Source: Flammeovirgaceae bacterium
Lineage (GTDB): Bacteria; Bacteroidota; Bacteroidia; Cytophagales; Cyclobacteriaceae
NCBI GenBank assembly: GCA_016712035.1
Contig: JADJRT010000004.1
Location: 248,001-312,000, forward strand
Length of the DNA: 64,000 nucleotides
Direction of reading: 5' to 3'
Shown: positions 57,197 to 64,000 of the stretch, one piece after another
How positions within the stretch are numbered: the stretch's first letter is position 1
Layout: each line of letters starts with the position of its first letter
Notes under the pieces: model-generated
Told to the model about the DNA's origin: nothing
Databases searched by the model: none
The model's input: the letters and a program-made list of their open reading frames with translations, nothing else
Made by a program: the position numbers and the translations under genes

Positions 57197-57520
57197 ATGA
57201 ACATTTATGTAGCCAACATTCCCTGGAAGGCATCCGAGGAACAATTGAAGCAGTTATTTGCCGAGTACGGTGAAGTAAGCTCTGCGAAAATCATCATGGA
57301 CAAAGTAACACAGCGCAGCCGTGGCTTTGGATTTATTGAAATGGCTGACGACACTGCTGGTCGTAATGCGGTCAATGAATTAAACGGAGCTGATTTTATG
57401 GGAAAAAATCTGGTGGTTAACGAGGCCCGTCCGCGTGAAGAAGGTGGTAGCGGTGGCCGTGGTGGCAACCGAGGTGGTGGCGGTGGCTTCCGCAGAGGCG
57501 ATTTCAACAAAGATTATTAA
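57197..57520 (+). CDS. RRM-domain RNA-binding protein with glycine-rich tail
   Basis: 107 residues: one RNA-recognition motif (1-80) with RNP2 (IYVANIPW) and RNP1 (RGFGFIEM), and a tail rich in G and R (about 82-107). It resembles small cyanobacterial and Bacteroidota RRM proteins proposed to act as RNA chaperones in the cold. It is a single-gene unit with its own promoter, long leader and strong terminator, implying high expression. Confidence 0.93.
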   Translation: MNIYVANIPWKASEEQLKQLFAEYGEVSSAKIIMDKVTQRSRGFGFIEMADDTAGRNAVNELNGADFMGKNLVVNEARPREEGGSGGRGGNRGGGGGFRRGDFNKDY

Positions 57521-57541
57521 TCAGATTGAAATAAGATTTAC

Positions 57542-57574
57542 AATGCCCTTGCCTTTGGCGAGGGCATTTTTTTT
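57542..57574 (+). terminator. Intrinsic terminator after the RRM gene
   Basis: AATGCCCTTGCC and GGCGAGGGCATT form a 12-bp stem with one mismatched T-G position around TTTG, leading directly into a run of T. It begins 22 bp after the stop codon. Confidence 0.92.
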
Positions 57575-57595
57575 AGTTACGCTAAGATTAACATT

Positions 57596-58435
57596 CTAAA
57601 ATCCATCATCTTCCTCTTCCTTCTTAGCAGGATCTGCTTTCTTGGACGGATCTGTTTTATCAACCTTTGGCTTCTTCTTGAATAGACCGCTCAAACCTTT
57701 CTTTTTAGGTGTGGCCTGAACTGTATCCTGGGCTATCGGGTCTTGTAACGATTCAACTGCTGTAGAATCTTTCTTATTTTTCTTCTTAAAGAATTTATTA
57801 AAGAATCCGCCCTTCGCTTTTTTCGTTGCTTTTTTATTCGCAGCCCTAACTTGCCCTTCCTCCATCATAGCGGCCCTTACATCAGGTAGCACCAACACAT
57901 CACGGAAGTACCACATGTAACTATCCTGATCCATATTATACTTTTCTTTCGTTTTAGTAATTGCGTAGGTACTATCAACTTCTACTTTTGGAATACTGCT
58001 ATCCGATGTAAGGGTATCGGTTAGGCTACGTGCTGCACTGTCTAGCTCGCTTTGAATATCCAATGAATCCTTTTTAGGGTAGACAGGTTTCATTTCAACC
58101 GTACGCAATGCTTTCAATGCTTTCTTATAAGTCTTTTCAGGAAGTAATAGATACCGATCCTTTTTCACCCGTCTTACATGAGGCAACGCAGGGCCGCGAA
58201 GTGCATCACTTTTTAACCACGAAGAATCGCGGGGCGGCAAGGTGATGGTTTTACTGTTGGCGGATGCGAGCACTTCTCGCGGTTGTGTGGTACTTTCATT
58301 ATAATAAACAAACTTCTCGCGCTGCGTGGGCTTATCATAAATAAAAGAACTTTGGTAGGCAGGGCAAATCAGGCGCTGAGTACACGAACTGAGCACTAGT
58401 AAGAGTGTTACAACTGAGAGTAAAGCCCGGGTCAT
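57596..58435 (-). CDS. Hypothetical lipoprotein with Lys-rich tail, 279 aa
   Basis: Signal peptide with lipobox LSSC (Cys18), then mature sequence CTQRLICPAYQSSF. The middle part is low complexity and rich in S, D and T; the C-terminal third is strongly basic (FFNKFFKKKNKKDS, SGLFKKKPKVDK) and ends KEEEDDGF. The charged tail could bind peptidoglycan, nucleic acid or outer-membrane phosphate groups; this is a guess. The C-x5-CPxY start resembles the 39-residue lipoprotein at 10900. No family recognised. Confidence 0.75.
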   Translation of the reverse strand: MTRALLSVVTLLLVLSSCTQRLICPAYQSSFIYDKPTQREKFVYYNESTTQPREVLASANSKTITLPPRDSSWLKSDALRGPALPHVRRVKKDRYLLLPEKTYKKALKALRTVEMKPVYPKKDSLDIQSELDSAARSLTDTLTSDSSIPKVEVDSTYAITKTKEKYNMDQDSYMWYFRDVLVLPDVRAAMMEEGQVRAANKKATKKAKGGFFNKFFKKKNKKDSTAVESLQDPIAQDTVQATPKKKGLSGLFKKKPKVDKTDPSKKADPAKKEEEDDGF

Positions 58436-58533
58436 TCCATAGGGATGATCACAATCAACAAAGCTACTTAATTAACCTAAGTAAGCCGAAAGATGTAAGA
58501 CATCACACAGTCTTGTAAATTACTGATTATCAG

Positions 58534-58887
58534 CTACCAAACATCCAATTCCAATCTCAATTTTTTAGGTAGCGAACCCACCACTAACGAATACGAATCA
58601 TCAATCCATTCTTTAATCAAACGATCAGAAACGCCTTCATTCATAAGAATGGTATTCCAATGCTTCTTATTCATATGATAACCCGGCTGAACCGAAGGAA
58701 ATTCTTCCCGAAGTTGCACTGCCCTTTCTGGATCGCACTTCAGATTTACACTTTCAAAATTATCTAAATCGGTAAGCGCAAACATCCTACCCATTACTTT
58801 AAAAACCAGGGTGTTTTTATCGAACGGGAACTCCTCGGTCACTCTCTTTTTCGATAGACAATAGCTTCGAAACAATTCAATGTTCAA
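58534..58887 (-). CDS. MmcQ/YjbR family protein
   Basis: 117 residues, the usual size. The motif EEFPFDKNTLVFKVMGRMFAL with LKCDPERAVQLREEFP and PGYHMNKKHWNTI is characteristic of YjbR/CyaY-like proteins, small folds sometimes called DNA-binding. The role is not established. It overlaps the DUF6728 gene by 4 bp (stop/start), and is the third gene of a leftward ispG-DUF6728-yjbR run. Confidence 0.9.
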   Translation of the reverse strand: MNIELFRSYCLSKKRVTEEFPFDKNTLVFKVMGRMFALTDLDNFESVNLKCDPERAVQLREEFPSVQPGYHMNKKHWNTILMNEGVSDRLIKEWIDDSYSLVVGSLPKKLRLELDVW

Positions 58888-59093
58888 ATGAAACGCTTTA
58901 GGATAAGATAAAGTATGGCCACCAGAAAAATGGCAATTGAAATCTTATTGATGCCATGCATCATTTTAATATTGATGTTGGTGGGTCTGTTAGGGTCCTT
59001 CTTCCGAAAAAAATAACCCCCTACTTCACCCATCGAAAAAAACTCTCTAAACGTTAATTTCTTCTTTCCTTCCGGTTCGGTTTGATTTTCCAT
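58884..59093 (-). CDS. DUF6728 family small membrane protein
   Basis: 69 residues: a charged N-terminus (MENQTEPEGKKKLTFREFF), then GGYFFRKKDPNRPTNINIKM, and a C-terminal membrane helix (ISIAIFLVAILYLILKRF). This pattern matches what I know as DUF6728, restricted to Bacteroidota, with no function. It is coupled to the YjbR gene and lies 6 bp after ispG, so it is in the same transcript. Confidence 0.75.
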   Translation of the reverse strand: MENQTEPEGKKKLTFREFFSMGEVGGYFFRKKDPNRPTNINIKMMHGINKISIAIFLVAILYLILKRFI

Positions 59094-59099
59094 AGTTCT

Positions 59100-60827
59100 T
59101 TAATTTATAGTCTGTGGCTCAATCCAATTTTTATCTTCGCGAATCAAATCAATTAAAGCATCAACGGCCTGAGGTGTGGGTACATTTTTCTTCACCACTT
59201 CTTTGCCGCGATACAGGGTAATCCTGCCCGGGCCTGAACCCACGTAGCCATAGTCAGCATCAGCCATCTCGCCTGGTCCATTTACAATGCAGCCCATGAT
59301 ACCGATCTTAATACCTTTTAAGTGACTGGTACGCGACCTGATCTTTGCAGTGGTTTCCTGTAAATCAAAGAGCGTACGCCCACATGAAGGGCACGAAATA
59401 TATTCTGTCTTTGAAATTCTAGTTCGGGTGGCCTGTAAAATACCAAAGGCAGTTTCATTAACCATTTTATCAGAACCGCATCGTTCAGCGGCTATAAATA
59501 CACCATCCCCCAGTCCATCAATCAATAAACCACCAAGGTCAGTAGCCGCATAAAGTTGAAGTTGATCTGTACTTAAGTCAGCATAAGCTCGTCCTATAAC
59601 TACAGGCACCTCACATTGTCCGTTTATTAAATTAACAAACAGTAGGCGTTGCTCAGCTAGTCCGTGTTCATTATACGTATCAATCAAAAGTACTGCTGTC
59701 GGATCATGCTTAAGCTTTTGCAACAGATCGGTCGTAATGTCTTTCAGTTGTATGTAGATGAAATTCAATTGTAAGGATTTCTCTACATCGGCCAGGTAAT
59801 CAACTGGATTGATAAAGGGATAACTTCTTGGTTGACTCTTTTGTGTTAACCACATGCCTTCGGGTATAAGAAAAAGGATCTATCGGGTAATTGGTTATTT
59901 CAGGAATAGGATAAGAAGCTTTCCTATTCACGTAACGATCTGCCAACGCTTTGGCTACTGGCACTTCCGCCTCAGGTTCCTCGGTAAGCGAAACCCGAAT
60001 GGTATCCCCTAGCCCATCTTCCAGTAAAGTACCAATACCGACAGACGATTTTATCCGGCCATCTTCGCCATCGCCCGCCTCAGTAACACCCAGGTGTAAC
60101 GGATAAGGTTGAAAATTTTCTCCATCCAATTTTTGAACCAACAGCCGATAGGCCTGCACCATGATCTGAGGATTACTGGCCTTCATGGATAAAACAATAT
60201 CATAGTAATTGAGATCCTCGCAGATACGCAAAAATTCCAGTGCAGACTCTACCATGCCTAATGGGGTATCACCATAACGGCTCATAATACGATCGGATAA
60301 TGAACCGTGATTGGTACCAATACGCATGGCGGTACCATACTCTTTACAGATTTTCACCAGCGGGGTAAACTTCTTTCGAATCCGATCGAGTTCAGCCTGA
60401 TAGGTGGCATCTGTATATTCTATCTCTTCAAATCTCTTCTTATCGGCATAGTTACCTGGATTCACCCTTACCTTCTCCACAATACGTGCGGCTAATTCAG
60501 CTGCGTTGGGTGTAAAGTGAATGTCTGCTATAAGTGGCACCGAATACCCCCTGGAACGGAGTTCTTTTTTTATTACTTCGAGGTTTTGAGCTTCTTTGAT
60601 GCTGGGGGCTGTAATCCGAACATACTCACATCCTGCTTCCACCATTCTTATTGTCTGCTCAACAGAACCCATCGTGTCCATGGTGTCAATCGTGGTCATT
60701 GACTGAATTCTGATAGGGTTTTCTCCACCCATTGGAACCCCTCCGATATTAACTACACGGGTTTTTCTGCGGCTATAGCTTGTTAAACTATTGCAATACT
60801 GCTTTAACTGAAAATTTGGCTATTCAC
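59100..60827 (-). CDS. ispG: 4-hydroxy-3-methylbut-2-enyl diphosphate synthase, long form (two frameshifts)
   Basis: About 575 residues. IspG reduces the cyclic diphosphate in the MEP isoprenoid route using a 4Fe-4S cluster. The TIM barrel has IRIQSMTTIDTMDTMG, LIADIHFTPNAA and RIGTNHGSLSDR; the cluster Cys are in EYISCPSCGRTLFDL and IGIMGCIVNGPGEMADAD. An extra C near 59822 and a missing T near 60814 break it. Repair of the second gives a GTG start at 60827 and an N-terminus reading LTSYSRRKTRVVNIGGVP, as in homologues. The insert domain between barrel and cluster part is present, as in the phylum's long form. Confidence 0.93.
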
Positions 60828-60889
60828 TAGAAATGATTTACAACAAAAATAACCCTTTGAAAGCTACTTTTGTTCGATCATATAAAAAC

Positions 60890-61594
60890 TTAAATATCAC
60901 CCAATTGCGGTCTGATAAGGAGTTCCTCCACGACAGCATTTAAGGAGAGCGAGTGTGCTGAAAAAATAGCTTCAGCCACGTCTTCTGGCTTTATGAATCG
61001 ACTGTGAGGCAGTGTACTCCCAGCCCAGCTTGCTGTTTTGGTTGCCCCAGGAAGGACAGCTGTTACGCGAATTCCGAACTCTTTCAACTCCTCGCGAAGA
61101 ACTTTTGAAAAACCAAGCAAGGCGAATTTTGAAATTGCATAAGATCCCCCGTTTGGGTAAGCTTTGATACTCGCAATTGAACACATATTAAAAATATGGC
61201 CCGACTTATCTGACTTCATCTTCGGTGCCAATCCCCGTGTTGTATAATAGGCGCTATATACGTTACCCTCAATCATATCTTCCAACGTTCCATCCGGTTC
61301 TTCCAATACCTGGCCAGGAATAAAATTTCCAGAGTTATTGACCAATACATCCACAGGTCGATTGAGCTTATTTATGAAGTTTGTAAAGCCCTTTACTTGA
61401 TTCTTGTCCGACATATCGGCAGCCTGAACAAATACTTTTATTTTATACTTCTTTTCAAGATCAGATTTTAGTTCGTTAAGATCGGCCTGCTTACGGGCAC
61501 AGGTAGCCAAATCAAAACCATTTGAAGCAAAACGTTCTAAAACTGCCCTGCCAATGCCTTTGGTTCCACCTGTTACAACGATCAATTTGTTCAT
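60890..61594 (-). CDS. Short-chain dehydrogenase/reductase
   Basis: 234 residues with the classical SDR pattern: cofactor motif VVTGGTKGIGRAV, VLVNNSGNF, catalytic Ser in MCSIASIKAYP, and YAISK with the catalytic Tyr and Lys. CARKQADL after strand 2 suggests NADP(H). The substrate is not identifiable; the family includes sepiapterin-type and ketoacyl reductases. It is divergent from mlaE; the mlaE promoter begins inside its start region. Confidence 0.92.
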   Translation of the reverse strand: MNKLIVVTGGTKGIGRAVLERFASNGFDLATCARKQADLNELKSDLEKKYKIKVFVQAADMSDKNQVKGFTNFINKLNRPVDVLVNNSGNFIPGQVLEEPDGTLEDMIEGNVYSAYYTTRGLAPKMKSDKSGHIFNMCSIASIKAYPNGGSYAISKFALLGFSKVLREELKEFGIRVTAVLPGATKTASWAGSTLPHSRFIKPEDVAEAIFSAHSLSLNAVVEELLIRPQLGDI

Positions 61595-61614
61595 GAGAAA
61601 TTATTTTATCTTTG
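61586..61614 (+). promoter_or_regulatory. Promoter of the mlaE-mlaF operon
   Basis: TTTG (61586-61589), 17 nt, then an exact TATCTTTG (61607-61614). Transcription would begin near 61621, so the ATG at 61642, not an in-frame TTG at 61612, is the mlaE start. Confidence 0.7.
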
Positions 61615-61641
61615 AGCAATATAGCACTTGAACTTAACTGC

Positions 61642-62370
61642 ATGAAGGGTTTTGGTAAGTACATAATTTTTTTAGGTTCCCTGGTTGTAAGACGCGAAAC
61701 ATTTAAAACGTATTATACGCTTACGCTGGAAGAGTGTGTACATATAGGAATAAAATCTATTCTTCTGTTCATGCTGGTATCCACCTTTATGGGTGCAGTT
61801 ACCACTATCCAAACCGCAGCCAATCTGGTAAGCCCGTTTGTACCCCGGTTTGTTATTGCACAAGTAGTAAGAGAAATGACTATTCTAGAATTGGCACCTA
61901 CTATTATGGCTATTATATATGCTGGCAAGGTAGGATCGAGCATGTCGGGCGGGCTTGGAACCATGCGTATAACAGAGCAGATTGATGCTCTGGAAGTAAT
62001 GGGAATAAATTCATCCTCTTATCTGGTTCTCCCAAAAATTGTTGCCTCTTTACTAATGTATCCCCTCTTGGTTATTGTTTCAGCTGTTTGCGCCATCATA
62101 GGCGGATATATGGTTGGATCCTTGACAGGATCGTTAACCTCCACAGAATATATCTATGGAATCCGATACGGCTTCAATCCATATTTTATAACATTTGCAC
62201 TTATCAAGTCTTTTGTTTTTGCTTTTTTGATTAGCTCCATTTCTTCCTTTAAAGGTTATTATACCCATGGCGGTGCTCTTGAAGTTGGCATTGCAAGTAC
62301 CAATGCAGTAACAACCAGTATAATCGCTGTATTATTAGCTGACTATTTTTTAGCGTATTTGTTATTGTAA
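61642..62370 (+). CDS. mlaE: MlaE-type ABC transporter permease
   Basis: 242 residues with five hydrophobic helices. Family motifs are VSTFMGAVTTIQTAANLV, VVREMTILELAPTIMAI, and GSSMSGGLGTMRITEQIDAL. MlaE with MlaF moves phospholipids between membranes with an MlaD-type substrate protein, keeping outer-membrane lipid asymmetry. The partner mlaD is not in the window. It precedes mlaF by 3 bp, under the promoter at 61586. Confidence 0.94.
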   Translation: MKGFGKYIIFLGSLVVRRETFKTYYTLTLEECVHIGIKSILLFMLVSTFMGAVTTIQTAANLVSPFVPRFVIAQVVREMTILELAPTIMAIIYAGKVGSSMSGGLGTMRITEQIDALEVMGINSSSYLVLPKIVASLLMYPLLVIVSAVCAIIGGYMVGSLTGSLTSTEYIYGIRYGFNPYFITFALIKSFVFAFLISSISSFKGYYTHGGALEVGIASTNAVTTSIIAVLLADYFLAYLLL

Positions 62371-62373
62371 TAC

Positions 62374-63127
62374 ATGATAAAGATTAACAATATCTCAAAG
62401 TCATTTGCCGATAAGGTAATTCTTAGCGGGATTTCCAGTGAATTTGACAAAGGAAAAACAAATCTGATCATAGGATCTAGCGGTACAGGAAAAAGCGTTC
62501 TCCTAAAATGTATTGTCGGACTTTTACAGCCTAATACCGGAGTTGTCTATTATGATCTACGGAATTTTACAGAAGCTGATAAAGAAATGAAATCCGAAAT
62601 CCGAAGAGAAATAGGCATGCTATTTCAGGGTGGGGCGTTGTTTGATTCAAAGAATGTAGAAGAGAATGTTATGTTTCCGCTGAATATTCTCACCATAATG
62701 CCTGAGGATGAAAAATTGACCGGGTTAACTTTTGTCTGAAACGGGTAGGCTTGGAGGGTGTCAATAAAAAAATGCCCTCAGAAATCAGTGGTGGAATGAA
62801 AAGCGTGTAGGCATTGCCCGAGCCATTGTTAACAACCCCAATTATCTTTTTTGCGATGAGCCGAACTCAGGGCTCGACCCACAGACCGCTACTGTAATCG
62901 ATGAACTGATTATGGAAATAACACATGAATTTGATATGACAACTATCGTAGTTACTCACGACATGAATTCCGTAATGGGTATTGGTGAGAAAATCATGTT
63001 TTTATCAAAGGGTAATAAACTTTGGGAAGGATCCAATCAGGATATCATGAATTCAGGTGTAAAAGAATTAGATGATTTTGTATTCACTAACAAAATCATG
63101 AGAAATCTCAAGAGCAAGCAGTCCTAG
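62374..63127 (+). CDS. mlaF: MlaF-type ABC transporter ATPase (two frameshifts)
   Basis: About 252 residues. Walker A is IIGSSGTGKSVLLK; the Q-loop is MLFQGGALFDS. The corrected frame gives SEISGGMKKRVGIARA (signature) and LFCDEPNSGLDPQT (Walker B), with VVTHDM closing the site. Missing A bases near 62717 and 62802 cause the two breaks; restored, the sequence reads EDEKIDRVNFCLKRVGLEG. It powers MlaE in phospholipid transport. It converges on the histidine kinase gene, 2 bp apart. Confidence 0.92.
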
Positions 63128-63129
63128 GT

Positions 63130-64000
63130 CTAAGCTAAAGGGAAACGAATTGTGAAAATTGTTCCGTCTTCAGGAACAGTTTCAAACCAAAGAGCTCCAC
63201 CACGCTGTTCAATACCATGCTTTGCTATCGCCAACCCGAGTCCAGAACCAGACTTCTTAGTAGAAAAATAGGGCAGAAATATTCTTTCCTGTAAATCAAG
63301 ATCTATACCATCACCATTATCTTTAATCATAAGATCAACTAAATTGCTTTGCAAGTTGATTTTAATGTCCACATTTATCTCTCTTTTGCTGCTTGATTGA
63401 AGGGCATTCAAGATGATATTGGAAATTATTCTGTGGAGCAATTGTTCGTCTGCCATTATAAAGACGGATTCATGGACATCTTCGAAACGAACTGTCCCCG
63501 TCTCATAGTTTGAATGTAAATCAACACTCTTTCTTATTACCGCAGTCAAATCAATTTTCTGTAAGATCGGAGCTGGCATGCGGGCAAATGTGCTAAACGA
63601 GGAGGCAATTTCATTTAGAATATCCACTTGTGTAAGCAACGTCTTAATAGACTGTTTTGATTTTTCTTTATCAAGCCCGTCTCGCATTATAATGCTCTCC
63701 ATTTGTTGCAAAGTCAGCTTCATCGGAGTAAGTGGATTCTTAATTTCGTGGGCTACCTGCCGGGCAATTTCGCGCCAGGCGCTTTCTTTTTGGCTTCGTG
63801 ATAATTCAATCTTACTTTGCTCGAGATTTCTTAACATCCGGTTGTATTCATCCACCATCAATCCAATTTCATCTTTTGATTTCCATTGAAGCGGCTCATT
63901 GTTTCCGGTAAGCGTTGTTCGGCTTAAGGTACGCGTGATAAACCGTAAGGGAAAGGTCAATAAGTCAACAATAAAAAAAGATAGCACAGAAAATAATATA
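63130..64000 (-). CDS. Sensor histidine kinase, NtrY-like (5' end beyond the window)
   Basis: At least 290 residues. Near the window edge is a membrane helix (FSVLSFFIVDLLTFPLRFI), then a HAMP-like linker (SKDEIGLMVDEYNRMLRNLEQ), the phospho-acceptor region REIARQVAHEIKNPLTPMKL with its His, and an ATPase domain with N box (RIISNIILNALQSS), G1 (KDNGDGID), F box and G2 (STKKSGSGLGLAIAKHG). NtrY-type kinases often pair with a sigma-54 response regulator. The frame is open to base 64000, so the sensor part is missing. Confidence 0.93.
   Translation of the reverse strand, partial: ILFSVLSFFIVDLLTFPLRFITRTLSRTTLTGNNEPLQWKSKDEIGLMVDEYNRMLRNLEQSKIELSRSQKESAWREIARQVAHEIKNPLTPMKLTLQQMESIIMRDGLDKEKSKQSIKTLLTQVDILNEIASSFSTFARMPAPILQKIDLTAVIRKSVDLHSNYETGTVRFEDVHESVFIMADEQLLHRIISNIILNALQSSSKREINVDIKINLQSNLVDLMIKDNGDGIDLDLQERIFLPYFSTKKSGSGLGLAIAKHGIEQRGGALWFETVPEDGTIFTIRFPLA

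Noticed and set aside
57205..57510. Leftward 101-codon Pro/Arg-rich frame
   Set aside because: Antisense shadow of the glycine-rich RRM gene; repeats of GGT codons produce a proline-rich reverse frame.

Overview
The window looks like a chromosome segment from a member of the Bacteroidota, most likely the order Cytophagales. The evidence is AT-rich DNA (roughly 40% GC by eye), several promoters of the Bacteroidota type (TTTG, 16-21 nt, TAnnTTTG), a fused alpha/beta 2-oxoacid dehydrogenase E1, the long form of IspG, ExbB with a signal peptide, many exported beta-barrel proteins and lipoproteins, and phylum-typical families (IPExxxVDY, DUF2279, DUF2807/GIN, DUF6728). There is no phage, insertion sequence, CRISPR array or rRNA operon; most genes are housekeeping or envelope genes.

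Layout. 1-9260: end of a histidine kinase, then a leftward run tsaD, thioesterase, smpB, C40 (NlpC/P60) protein and HNH protein, with tamB and a DUF2279 protein running right. 9260-12850: RNase P RNA, a sigma-54-type response regulator lacking a DNA-binding domain, a 39-residue lipoprotein, a LuxE-like protein and a lipoprotein. 12850-22250: E1 dehydrogenase, alanine dehydrogenase, AMP nucleosidase, an MFS exporter, an ExbB-ExbD-ExbD operon and tRNA-Ser(GGA). 22280-32080: ansA, tatD, a glycosyltransferase and polysaccharide deacetylase in a tightly overlapped operon, a SpoIIE phosphatase, then a surface-glycan set (GT2, methyltransferase, GT4, flippase) next to ruvC. 32300-38200: SPFH protein, M55 peptidase, two glycosyltransferases, miaA. 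38390-48320: MBL hydrolase, RqcH/NFACT, pyruvate kinase, acpP-fabF-rnc, nadE, lgt. 48340-57520: BamA-like barrel, MORN-repeat protein, a PorV-like barrel paired with a helix-hairpin-helix barrel, GIN-domain protein, gamma-glutamyltransferase, RRM protein. 57590-64000: lipoprotein, YjbR, DUF6728, ispG, SDR, mlaE-mlaF and a truncated histidine kinase.

The dominant oddity is technical. About two dozen universally useful genes (pyk, miaA, nadE, lgt, ispG, E1, rqcH, tatD and others) are broken by single-base shifts, and almost every break can be repaired by adding or removing one base in a homopolymer. I count about 40 such sites. This is the signature of an uncorrected long-read assembly, not of gene decay, so I annotate these loci as full-length genes and give the shift position. 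Biologically, the points most worth attention are a C40 protein whose catalytic Cys has become Ala, the sigma-54-type regulator without a Fis domain and with GSFTSA in place of GAFTGA, the PorV-like/HhH outer-membrane pair, two tiny exported or membrane proteins, and small families of palindromic repeats at the ends of convergent genes.
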